Origin: Modestobacter sp. VKM Ac-2986
GTDB lineage: Bacteria > Actinomycetota > Actinomycetes > Mycobacteriales > Geodermatophilaceae
NCBI RefSeq assembly: GCF_026967795.1
Contig: NZ_JAPVBH010000002.1
Span: forward strand, 124,001-188,000
Direction of reading: 5' to 3'
DNA length: 64,000 nucleotides
Shown here: positions 9,900 through 17,201 of the stretch, in pieces
Position numbering within the stretch: the first letter of the stretch is position 1
Layout of the letters: every line of letters begins with the position of its first letter
Notes under the pieces: model-generated
Told to the model about the DNA's origin: nothing
The model's database searches: none
Seen by the model: the letters and a program-made list of their open reading frames with translations, nothing else
Position numbers and translations under genes: made by a program

Positions 9900-10954
9900 G
9901 CGTCCTCCACTGCTGCCCAGGCGGCGTCGAGCCAGGCCTGGTCGGGGTCGGTCAGGATGCCGGGGCGGCCGAGCCCGTCGAGGACGACGAACCGCAGCGA
10001 GGCACCGCGGGCCTTCTTGTCCAGCCGCATGACCGCCTGCAGCTGCGCCCAGTCGCCGGCGTAGCGGGTGGGCAGGCCCATCGCCTCGACCAGCGCCCGA
10101 TGCCGGTCGGCGTCGGTGCGGGACAGCCGCCCGGCCTGGACGGCGAGCTCGGCGGCGAACACCAGGCCCACCGCGACCGCCTCGCCGTGCCGCCAGCGGA
10201 AGTCCTCGACCCGCTCGATGGCGTGGGCGAGCGTGTGGCCGTAGTTGAGGAACTCGCGGCGGCCGGTGTCGTAGAGGTCCTCGCCGACCGCGTCGGCCTT
10301 GACCTGGACGGCGCGGGCGATGAGCTCGGCGGTGTCGGCGCGACCGGTCGGGTCGGCCTCCAGCAGGTCGAGCACCCGGCCGTCGGCGATGAAGCCGCAC
10401 TTGACGACCTCGGCCAGACCGGAGCGGAACTCGGCCGCGGGCAAGCCGGCGAGGGAGTCGGTGTCGGCCAGGACGGCGATCGGCGGGTGGAAGGCGCCGA
10501 CCAGGTTCTTGCCGGCCGCGGTGTTGATGCCGGTCTTCCCGCCGACCGCGGCGTCGACCATGCCCAGCAGGCTGGTGGGCACCTGCACGACGCGGACGCC
10601 GCGCAGCCAGGTGGCGGCGAGGAAGCCGGCGAGGTCGGTGACCGCTCCCCCACCGATGCCGACGACGGCGTCGGAGCGGGTGAGCCCGAGCCGGCCGAAC
10701 TCCTCCCAGGTCCGGGCAGCGACCTCGGCGGTCTTGGCCGCCTCGCCGTCGGGCACGACGACCGCCTCGGCGGCGATCCCGGACTGCTGCAGGGTCTCCA
10801 CCGCCGCGCCCGCGGCGGCGGCCAGCGCAGGGCTGTGCACGACCGCAGCACGCGCGGTGCCGTCGAGCACCAGCCCGAGCTCGACCTGCACACCGGGGCC
10901 GATGACGACGTCGTAGGGCCGGTCGCCGGCCACGGTGATCCGGTGCGCGGTCAC
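9896..10954 (-). CDS. aroB: 3-Dehydroquinate synthase
   Basis: NAD- and zinc-dependent enzyme that cyclises DAHP to 3-dehydroquinate. The 352-residue protein has the dinucleotide loop [13 protein letters not shown], the [19 protein letters not shown] block and the metal ligands in [17 protein letters not shown] and RHGEAVAVG. The GTG at 10954 overlaps aroK (GTGA). The operon aroC-aroK-aroB-aroQ is the usual actinobacterial order. Confidence 0.97.
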   Translation of the reverse strand: MTAHRITVAGDRPYDVVIGPGVQVELGLVLDGTARAAVVHSPALAAAAGAAVETLQQSGIAAEAVVVPDGEAAKTAEVAARTWEEFGRLGLTRSDAVVGIGGGAVTDLAGFLAATWLRGVRVVQVPTSLLGMVDAAVGGKTGINTAAGKNLVGAFHPPIAVLADTDSLAGLPAAEFRSGLAEVVKCGFIADGRVLDLLEADPTGRADTAELIARAVQVKADAVGEDLYDTGRREFLNYGHTLAHAIERVEDFRWRHGEAVAVGLVFAAELAVQAGRLSRTDADRHRALVEAMGLPTRYAGDWAQLQAVMRLDKKARGASLRFVVLDGLGRPGILTDPDQAWLDAAWAAVEDA

Positions 10955-11469
10955 GCGGCGGCCTGCACGGCGGCGAGCACGTCGGCGACGACGTCGTCGA
11001 CGGGGCGGCCGGCGGTCGGGACGGTCACGGTGGACACCTCGGCGTAGAGCGGAGCGCGGGCCTCGAGCATGGTGCGCAGCATGGCGCGCGGGTTGACCGC
11101 CAGCAGCGGCCGGTCCCGGGACAGGCCCACCCGGGAGGCGGCGGAGGCGACGTCGACGTCCAGCCAGACGACGGTGCGGCCGGACGCGACGAGCAGCTGC
11201 CGGGTCGCCGGGCTGAGCACCGCTCCCCCGCCCAGTGCCAGCACCCCGTCGTGCTCGGCGAGCGCCCGGGCGACGGCCGCGGCCTCCAGCTCCCGGAAGT
11301 GCGGCTCCCCGTGGGTCACGAACAGGTCGGCCACCGTCGTCCCGGTGGCGGCCTCGACGTCGGCGTCGGTGTCCCGGAAGCCGACGCCGAGCGCGGCGGC
11401 GACGGCCGTGCCCACCGTCGTCTTGCCCGCCGCCGGCGGGCCGACGACCACGAGCACCGGGCCGGTCAC
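10951..11469 (-). CDS. aroK: Shikimate kinase
   Basis: Phosphorylates shikimate at the 3-hydroxyl with ATP. The 172-residue P-loop kinase has Walker [10 protein letters not shown] at 10-18, the shikimate-binding DTDADVE motif, the GGGAVLS loop and the lid segment LSRDRPLL. The GTG at 11469 overlaps the aroC stop by four bases. A much longer frame upstream is the shadow of aroC and was discarded. Confidence 0.96.
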   Translation of the reverse strand: MTGPVLVVVGPPAAGKTTVGTAVAAALGVGFRDTDADVEAATGTTVADLFVTHGEPHFRELEAAAVARALAEHDGVLALGGGAVLSPATRQLLVASGRTVVWLDVDVASAASRVGLSRDRPLLAVNPRAMLRTMLEARAPLYAEVSTVTVPTAGRPVDDVVADVLAAVQAAA

Positions 11470-12644
11470 CGGTAGGTCAGCGCGTCGAGGTAGCCCTGCA
11501 CGTTGCGGCGGGTCTCGGGGACCGAGTCGCCGCCGAACTTCTCCAGCACCGCGTCGGCGAGCACCAGGGCGACCATCGCCTCCATCACCACGCTGCCGCG
11601 CGGGACGGCGCAGGCGTCGCTGCGCTGGTTGATCGCCACCGCGGCCTCGCCGGTGGCGGTGTCGACGGTGGCCAGCGCGCGGGGCACGGTGCTGATCGGC
11701 TTCATCGCCGCGCGCACCCGCAGCACCTCGCCGTTGGTCATGCCGCCCTCGATGCCCCCGGCGCGGTCGGTGCGCCGGGACAGCTGCCCGTCGGCGACGT
11801 CGATCTCGTCGTGGGCGACCGAGCCGCGGCGGCGGGCCGTGCCCAGACCGTCGCCGATCTCGACGGCCTTCACCGACTGCACGCCCATCAGCGCGCCGGC
11901 CAGCCGGGAGTCCAGCCGCCGGTCCCAGTGCACGTGGCTGCCCAGGCCCGGCGGCAGCCCGTGGACGACGACCTCGACCACGCCGCCCAGGGTGTCGCCG
12001 GACTTGCGGGCGTCGTCGATCTCGGCGGTCATCCGCGCGCTCGTCTCCGGGTCGGCGCAGCGCACCGGGTCCTCGTCGAGCCGCGGGTTGTCCTCGGGGC
12101 CGGGCAGCACACCGTCGGGGACGGTCACCGGGCCGATGCCGACCACGTGGCTGACCACCCGGACGCCGAGCACCTGGTGCAGGAACGCCTGGGCGACCGT
12201 GCCGAGCGCGACCCGGGCCGCGGTCTCCCGGGCGCTGGCGCGCTCCAGCACCGGGCGGGCGTCGTCGAAGCCGTACTTCTGCATGCCGGGCAGGTCGGCG
12301 TGGCCCGGGCGCGGGCGGGTGAGCGGGGCGTTGCGGGCCTGGCCGGCCAGCACCTCGGCGTCCACCGGGTCCGCGGACATCACGCTGGACCACTTGGGCC
12401 ACTCGGTGTTGCCGACCTGGACCGCGATCGGCCCGCCCTGGGTCACCCCGTGCCGGACGCCGCCGGTGAGGGTGACGACGTCCTCCTCGAACTTCATCCG
12501 CGCACTGCGGCCGTGGCCCAGCCGGCGGCGGGCGAGCTGGGCGTCGAGGTCGGTGGTCTGCACCCGCACACCGGCGGGCAGCCCCTCCATGATCGCCGTG
12601 AGCTGCTGCCCGTGGGACTCGCCTGCGGTCAGCCAACGCAACAT
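11466..12644 (-). CDS. aroC: Chorismate synthase
   Basis: FMN-dependent enzyme that makes chorismate, the last step of the shared aromatic pathway. The 392-residue protein begins with the family signature [15 protein letters not shown] and contains [26 protein letters not shown] in pieces typical of the FMN site. ATG 12644 was chosen over GTG 12650 because the family begins MLRW and an AGGA lies nine bases upstream. It is the first gene of the operon that runs through aroK, aroB, aroQ, pepQ, efp and nusB. The repeat-rich gap upstream (12645-12819) separates it from the peptidase gene. Confidence 0.96.
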   Translation of the reverse strand: MLRWLTAGESHGQQLTAIMEGLPAGVRVQTTDLDAQLARRRLGHGRSARMKFEEDVVTLTGGVRHGVTQGGPIAVQVGNTEWPKWSSVMSADPVDAEVLAGQARNAPLTRPRPGHADLPGMQKYGFDDARPVLERASARETAARVALGTVAQAFLHQVLGVRVVSHVVGIGPVTVPDGVLPGPEDNPRLDEDPVRCADPETSARMTAEIDDARKSGDTLGGVVEVVVHGLPPGLGSHVHWDRRLDSRLAGALMGVQSVKAVEIGDGLGTARRRGSVAHDEIDVADGQLSRRTDRAGGIEGGMTNGEVLRVRAAMKPISTVPRALATVDTATGEAAVAINQRSDACAVPRGSVVMEAMVALVLADAVLEKFGGDSVPETRRNVQGYLDALTYR

Positions 12645-12660
12645 GCGCACGATCCTAGAA

Positions 12661-12719
12661 GGACCCCCTCGCCCCCCGTCCTTCGCAGGCTCAGGCCGGG
12701 CCCCTGCGAGGGGGCCGAC
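12661..12719. repeat. Dispersed GC-rich repeat, family 2 copy A
   Basis: The core CCTTCGCAGGCTCAGG followed by CGGG.CCCTGCGAGGGGGCCG recurs in inverse orientation at 40087-40154. Here it sits between aroC and the prepilin peptidase gene. Shared bases include the flanking CGCCCCC stretch. It contains complementary CCCCTCGC/GCGAGGGG parts, so it can fold, and may double as a terminator. Confidence 0.7.
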
Positions 12720-12804
12720 AGCGGCAGGCCTGCAAGGGGCCGAGACAGGCGCGCCCAGCGAGGGGCCGACAGCGGCGGGCCCGCGAGGGCCGAGAGCCAG
12801 AGCC
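12705..12804. repeat. Four imperfect tandem units of about 25 bases
   Basis: Units start at about 12705, 12731, 12758 and 12783, each beginning GCGAGGGG or a close variant followed by CCGACAGCGGC or CCGAGA. Units one and three share GAGGGGCCGACAGCGGC almost exactly, and units two and four are degenerate. The array overlaps the end of the dispersed repeat at 12661 and fills most of the gap downstream of the prepilin peptidase gene. Confidence 0.65.
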
Positions 12805-12819
12805 TCCGCCGGGGGCCGG

Positions 12820-13455
12820 TCAGGACGGTGCGGCGAGGGCCAGGGCGACGTAGGTGCCGGCGAGGAGGGGTGGGCCGAAGGCGACCGCAGTGCGCCAGCC
12901 GGCGCGGCCCAGCGCCATGAGCAGGAGCGAGCCGAGGGCGCCGATCAGCAGGCCGGCGAACACCCCGGTGAGCAGGACGTCCCAGCCGGACCGGCCGAGC
13001 ACCAGCCCGATCAGGCCGAGCAGTTTCACGTCCCCGCCGCCGAACCCACGCGGCTGCACCAGCCGGGCGGCGGTGCCCAGCAGGTACGCGCCCGCCCCTG
13101 CGGCCACCGCCCGCAGCAGCGCACCCCACGGACCGACGACGGCCGCGTCGACGACCAGCACGGCGGCACAGACTGCGACCGCGGGGAAGGTGACCCGGTC
13201 GGGCAGCCGGTGGCTGGCCAGGTCGACCCCGGCCAGGACGACGGCCGCTCCCCCGAACCAGGCCAGCGCCAGCACCGCGGGACGGTCCCCGGCCAGCACC
13301 GGCGCGGCACCGACCGCCGCGGCCGACAGCAGGCAGGTGAGCAGCACCCGGGCAGGTGCGGGCCGCGCCGCCGGGTCCCGGGTGGCCAGCCGGACGGTGA
13401 CGGCGGCCAGCCACGGGCCCAGCGCCAGCCCCACGGCCGCGAACAGCCAGGTCAC
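12820..13455 (-). CDS. Prepilin peptidase / A24-family aspartic membrane protease
   Basis: Integral membrane aspartic protease related to PilD and TadV, which cleave type IV pilin-like leader peptides. The 211-residue protein is almost entirely hydrophobic with six to seven membrane segments. Both catalytic aspartates are visible: Asp78 in [14 protein letters not shown] and Asp142 in [11 protein letters not shown]. The N-terminal methyltransferase cysteine domain of classic PilD is absent, as in short TadV-type enzymes. The GTG start lies ten bases after the aroE stop. M. tuberculosis has a similar gene (Rv2551c) in the same place. No pilin gene is in the window, so substrates are probably encoded elsewhere. 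Confidence 0.85.
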   Translation of the reverse strand: MTWLFAAVGLALGPWLAAVTVRLATRDPAARPAPARVLLTCLLSAAAVGAAPVLAGDRPAVLALAWFGGAAVVLAGVDLASHRLPDRVTFPAVAVCAAVLVVDAAVVGPWGALLRAVAAGAGAYLLGTAARLVQPRGFGGGDVKLLGLIGLVLGRSGWDVLLTGVFAGLLIGALGSLLLMALGRAGWRTAVAFGPPLLAGTYVALALAAPS

Positions 13456-13465
13456 GGCGCTGGGG

Positions 13466-14257
13466 TCAGGCGTCCAGCGCGGCGCGCATGGCCTCGATCG
13501 GGGCGGGGTGACCGGTCATCAGCTCGACCTGGGCGGTGGCCTGCCAGAAGAGCACCTCGAGCCCGCTGATGGTGCGGCCCCCGGCCTCGGCCACCCGCTG
13601 CGCGAGCGGGGTGGGCCAGCCGGCGTAGAGGACGTCGAGCACGGTCTGCCCGCGCCACCAGGCCAGCTCGGCGACGGCGGGCTGCCCGGACACCGGCACG
13701 GTGCTCACCACGACCGGGGCGGTGAGCGTGCCGGTGCGGTCCAGCCGCTGCACGTCGGCGGTCACCCCGAGCGCGCCGAGCACCCGCAGCAGGTCTGCGG
13801 CGCGGGCCGGCTCCCGGACGACGACGTCGACGTGCTGCGCCCCCAGCGACGCCAGCGCGGTCACCGCGGCGGCCGCGGTCCCGCCGGCACCGAGGACGGC
13901 GGCGTGCTCGACCTGCTCGACGCCACCGAGCTGCAGCGCCATGCCCACGCCGGCGACGTCGGTGTTCTCTGCGCGCCACCCGGTGCCGGCGCGCACGAGG
14001 GTGTTCGCCGCACCCAGCAGCCGGGGCAGCAGCTCGACTTCGTCGGCGACCGCGACGGCCGCCTGCTTGCAGGGCATGGTGACCGAGAAGCCGCGCCACT
14101 CCGGGCCGAGCCCGGCCAGCAGCACCGGGAGGTCCTCGGCACCCACGTCGAGGGCGTCGTAGGTCCAGTCGTCGAGCCCGAGCGCGGCGTAGGCCGCCCG
14201 GTGCAGCAGCGGGGACAGGGAGTGGCCGACGGGCCGGCCGAGGACTGCTGCCCTCAT
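13466..14257 (-). CDS. aroE: Shikimate dehydrogenase
   Basis: NADPH-dependent reduction of 3-dehydroshikimate to shikimate. The 263-residue protein has the substrate-binding GHSLSPLLHRAAY motif, the catalytic lysine (Lys64 in SVTMPCKQ) and aspartate (Asp100 in ENTDVAG), and the glycine-rich loop VLGAGGTAAAAV. The kinase, synthase and dehydratase genes are in the neighbouring operon, so most of the pathway is clustered. The start is the ATG at 14257, 40 bases after the mltG stop. Confidence 0.94.
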   Translation of the reverse strand: MRAAVLGRPVGHSLSPLLHRAAYAALGLDDWTYDALDVGAEDLPVLLAGLGPEWRGFSVTMPCKQAAVAVADEVELLPRLLGAANTLVRAGTGWRAENTDVAGVGMALQLGGVEQVEHAAVLGAGGTAAAAVTALASLGAQHVDVVVREPARAADLLRVLGALGVTADVQRLDRTGTLTAPVVVSTVPVSGQPAVAELAWWRGQTVLDVLYAGWPTPLAQRVAEAGGRTISGLEVLFWQATAQVELMTGHPAPIEAMRAALDA

Positions 14258-14297
14258 GCCGGCCCGCCCGCGGGAGCTGGTGTCACCTGGTGCGACC

Positions 14298-16370
14298 TCA
14301 GTTGCCCGGGTTGTCCCGGAGCCACTGCTGGAACAGCAGCACGTTGGCCTGGTGCTCCTCGCCGGTGTTGGCGAACCGGGTCTCGCCGGTGTCCGGGTTG
14401 GTCACGACGAAGAACAGCCAGTCGCCCGGCGTCGGGTTCAGGGTCGCCTTGATGGCGTCCTCACCGGGGTTGCTGATCGCGCCGGGCGGGAGCCCGTCGT
14501 TGGCGTAGGTGTTGTAGGGCGAGGGGTTGGCCCGGTCCTCGGCCGTGGTGGTCACGCCGGCCTTGCCGTTGGCGTAGTTGACCGTGGTGTCCAGCTGCAG
14601 CCGCATGCCCTGGGCGATGCGGTTGTCCAGCACCCGGGCGACCTTGCCCATGTCCTCGACGGAGCCGGCCTCGGCCTGCACGATGCTGGCCTCGGTCAGC
14701 ACCCGCAGCCGCTGGTCGGCGGGGATCTGCAGGCCGGTGAGCACCTGGTCGGTGCGGGCGACCATCTGGCTGAGCACCTGCACGGCGGTCTGGCCGGGCT
14801 CGATGTCGTAGGTGGCCGGGAACAGGAAGCCCTCGACCAGCCCGTTGGCGTAGGCAGGCAGGCCGATCGCCGCGGTGTCCGCGCGCGCGGCCTCGAAGTC
14901 CGCGAGCGGGATCTCGGTGCCGTCGGCCAGCCGCTGCAGGACGGCGGTGGCGGTCAGCCCCTCGGGGACGGTCACCCGGCTGACCACGCGGGAGGTCGGG
15001 TCGAGCAGCAGCTCCAGCGCGGCCTGGCCGGACATCTGCGACCGGAGGTCGTAGACGCCGGGCTGGATGCCGGCGGCGGCCGGGTTGGCGGCCGCGGCGT
15101 CCTCGAACGGCCCGGTGGAGGCGATGACGTCGGCGCCGACCAGCGTGGTGCCGATGGTGCGCAGCGAGTCGCCGTCGTTGACCCGCACCTGCACGGTGCC
15201 GGTACCGGCGCCCGGGTAGTCCTCGGCCATCGGGTTGAGCGTGTTCCACAGCGTCCGGCCGCCGACGACGGCGCCGGCGATGATCCCGACGAGCACCAGC
15301 AGCGACAGGACCACGATCACCGGTCCGCGGCGCCGGCGACGGGGCCGGCCGGAGCCGCGCCCACCGCTGCCGCCACGACCACCACGCCCACCGCGGCCGC
15401 CACGGCCACCGGAGGAGCCGTCGTCGTGGTGGTCGTCGTGGTGGTCGTCGTGGTGGTCGTCGTGGTGGTGGTCGTCGTGGTCCCCGGCGATGACCTCGAG
15501 GCCACCGGTCTCGTCGAACACCGTCGCCGGACCGGTGTGGTCGTCGTGACCGTGCTCGTCGTACCGGTGGTCGTCGTACGGGTGGTCGTCGTGCCCGTGG
15601 TCGCGGTCGTCGTGGTGCCGGAGGTCGGCCGGTGACCAGTCGTCGTGCGAGTCGTGCTCGTCGTGCGGGTCGATCGCGCGCAGGTCGCCGGCCGGTGCCG
15701 GGTGTGCCTGGGTGGCGAGGTCGTCGAACCGCTGCCGCGGGTGGCCACCGGTCGGGTGCGTCTCGGCGAACAGCGCGGCCAGCGAGGCCGCCCCGGTCAC
15801 GACGGGCTGGTGGGCGGGCGCGGCGTCTCGGGCGGGCGCCCCGCCGGACCGGTCGGCAGGGTTGCGCTCGGTCGTCGGGCGGGGGGCGGGGACGCGGCGG
15901 CCACCGACGGGGACGGCACCGGTCGGGTCGCCGGCGACGACGGCGGGCACCGCGGGCGCGGCGGCGGACATCTCGGTGGTGCGGGGGGCGGCGGCCCGGA
16001 CGAAGCCGACCGAGGTCTGCGCGGGCGCGGGGGCCGGCGGCAGCGGACGGCGGGTGGCGCCGGGTCGGCCGAGGCCGAAGGAGCTCACGTCCAGGCCGGC
16101 GGCGGCCAGGCCGATGTCGGCCATGCCCGCGGCGTCGAGCCCGGTGATCTCGACGTCGGCGACGTCGACGGCGGACCGTCCGGGGAGCACCTGGACTCCG
16201 GTGCCCTCGGTCTCGGGGGCACGGCGGCGGCGCCGGGTGGCGTCGGCGTGGTCGTCGGTGAGCTGCACCGTCGAGGCGCCGTTCCAGGTGGCGAGCAGCT
16301 CGGCGGCGGACCGGCCGCCGTCGGCTGAGGAGTGGCGGCCGCGGGCGCGCGGCTGCTCCGGGTCCGTCAT
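14298..16370 (-). CDS. mltG: Endolytic murein transglycosylase MltG with a long His/Asp-rich cytoplasmic arm
   Basis: Membrane-anchored lytic transglycosylase that cuts nascent glycan strands and sets their length. The 690-residue protein is roughly twice the E. coli size because of a 350-residue cytoplasmic N-terminus. Residues 234-317 are extremely rich in His and Asp (many HDD, DDH and HHDD runs), followed by a Gly-Arg stretch (321-349), one membrane segment (350-371), a LysM-like part and the YceG catalytic domain. The second glutamate of the active-site block is kept (Glu567 in ASIVQAEAG), while the first position, Glu in many homologues, is Gln564. The PYNTYANDGLPPGAISNPG block is intact. 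The start overlaps ruvX (ATGA). Confidence 0.92.
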   Translation of the reverse strand: MTDPEQPRARGRHSSADGGRSAAELLATWNGASTVQLTDDHADATRRRRRAPETEGTGVQVLPGRSAVDVADVEITGLDAAGMADIGLAAAGLDVSSFGLGRPGATRRPLPPAPAPAQTSVGFVRAAAPRTTEMSAAAPAVPAVVAGDPTGAVPVGGRRVPAPRPTTERNPADRSGGAPARDAAPAHQPVVTGAASLAALFAETHPTGGHPRQRFDDLATQAHPAPAGDLRAIDPHDEHDSHDDWSPADLRHHDDRDHGHDDHPYDDHRYDEHGHDDHTGPATVFDETGGLEVIAGDHDDHHHDDHHDDHHDDHHDDGSSGGRGGRGGRGGRGGSGGRGSGRPRRRRRGPVIVVLSLLVLVGIIAGAVVGGRTLWNTLNPMAEDYPGAGTGTVQVRVNDGDSLRTIGTTLVGADVIASTGPFEDAAAANPAAAGIQPGVYDLRSQMSGQAALELLLDPTSRVVSRVTVPEGLTATAVLQRLADGTEIPLADFEAARADTAAIGLPAYANGLVEGFLFPATYDIEPGQTAVQVLSQMVARTDQVLTGLQIPADQRLRVLTEASIVQAEAGSVEDMGKVARVLDNRIAQGMRLQLDTTVNYANGKAGVTTTAEDRANPSPYNTYANDGLPPGAISNPGEDAIKATLNPTPGDWLFFVVTNPDTGETRFANTGEEHQANVLLFQQWLRDNPGN

Positions 16371-16849
16371 GAGCGGGGCCCCCTGGCGTCGTGGCCGGTC
16401 CGTGGTCGCCCGTCGAGGTGGCTCTGCAGGATGACCACCGCGGCTGCCTGGTCGATGACCGAGCGCTGGTTGCGGGCGGTGATGCCCCCGGCGCGCAGGT
16501 GACTCGCAGCGGTCACGGTGGAGAGCCTCTCGTCGACGAGGTGCACCGGGACCTCCCCGATGCGACTGGCCAGGGCTTCAGCGTATGCACTGGCATCTCT
16601 TGCCGACGCGCCCGACGCACCGGACAGGTGCTTCGGCAGTCCCACCACCACCTCCACCACCTCTTCTGTCACAACCAGCTCAGCGAGGCGGTCCAAGTCG
16701 CTCTGGTCCTTGGCGCGACGCAGGGTCACCAGCGGGCTGGCGAGCATCCCGGTGGTGTCGGAGACGGCCACCCCGACCCGCACCGTGCCGACGTCGACGC
16801 CCAGCCGGCGGCCCGGCAGCCAGGCCGGTGCGGCGTCCTCAGCGGTCAT
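16367..16849 (-). CDS. ruvX: Holliday junction resolvase-like protein RuvX/YqgF
   Basis: RNase H-fold nuclease implicated in pre-16S rRNA maturation and listed as a putative Holliday junction resolvase. The 160-residue protein has the GVDVGTVRVGVAVSD motif, VVGLPKHLSG, the VHLVDERLSTV acid-containing block and IDQAAAVVILQ. The alaS-(small gene)-ruvX-mltG-aroE order is the standard actinobacterial one (Rv2555c-Rv2552c). ATG 16849 lies 11 bases inside the end of the preceding small gene. Confidence 0.93.
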   Translation of the reverse strand: MTAEDAAPAWLPGRRLGVDVGTVRVGVAVSDTTGMLASPLVTLRRAKDQSDLDRLAELVVTEEVVEVVVGLPKHLSGASGASARDASAYAEALASRIGEVPVHLVDERLSTVTAASHLRAGGITARNQRSVIDQAAAVVILQSHLDGRPRTGHDARGPRS

Positions 16850-17201
16850 CGTCGTCGGCCTCGTCCAGGGCCGCCGGCCGGGGACGATCGGCGTCGGGCA
16901 CGCGGGGCGGGTACGCGCCGAGCCGCAGCTGCCCGGTCTCCGGTGCCGCCGGTGGCGCGCCCGGGTCGCGGGCGGGCTGCACCGGGAGCTGCTCCGTGCG
17001 CGGCGCGGCCGGTCGCGGCTCACCGGGACGCTGCGCGCCCCCCAGCTGCATCGGGGGCAGCGGGAAGGGCACCCGCTCGGTGCGGTGCTGCCCGTCGCCG
17101 GCGTCGGTCGCCGACGGCACGGGTGCGGGCACCGGTGGCCGCCCGGACCTCCTGGTCCGCTGCTCCGCCGGTCCCTCGTCCGTGCCGTCAGTACCGCTCA
17201 C
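16839..17201 (-). CDS. Proline-rich, probably disordered protein between alaS and ruvX
   Basis: A 120-residue open frame that overlaps the alaS stop by four bases (GTGA) and the ruvX start by 11 bases. The protein is rich in Pro, Arg and Gly with an acidic end (LDEADDDDR), and has no signal peptide, membrane segment or recognisable domain. The tight overlaps at both ends and the third-position GC pattern argue that it is translated. Its sequence looks intrinsically disordered. No function can be given. It could act mainly as a translational bridge between alaS and ruvX. Confidence 0.55.
   Translation of the reverse strand: MSGTDGTDEGPAEQRTRRSGRPPVPAPVPSATDAGDGQHRTERVPFPLPPMQLGGAQRPGEPRPAAPRTEQLPVQPARDPGAPPAAPETGQLRLGAYPPRVPDADRPRPAALDEADDDDR

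Noticed and set aside
15419-15480. CRISPR-like short repeat array
   Set aside because: The repeat is a 9-12 bp in-frame tandem encoding His/Asp, without spacers.
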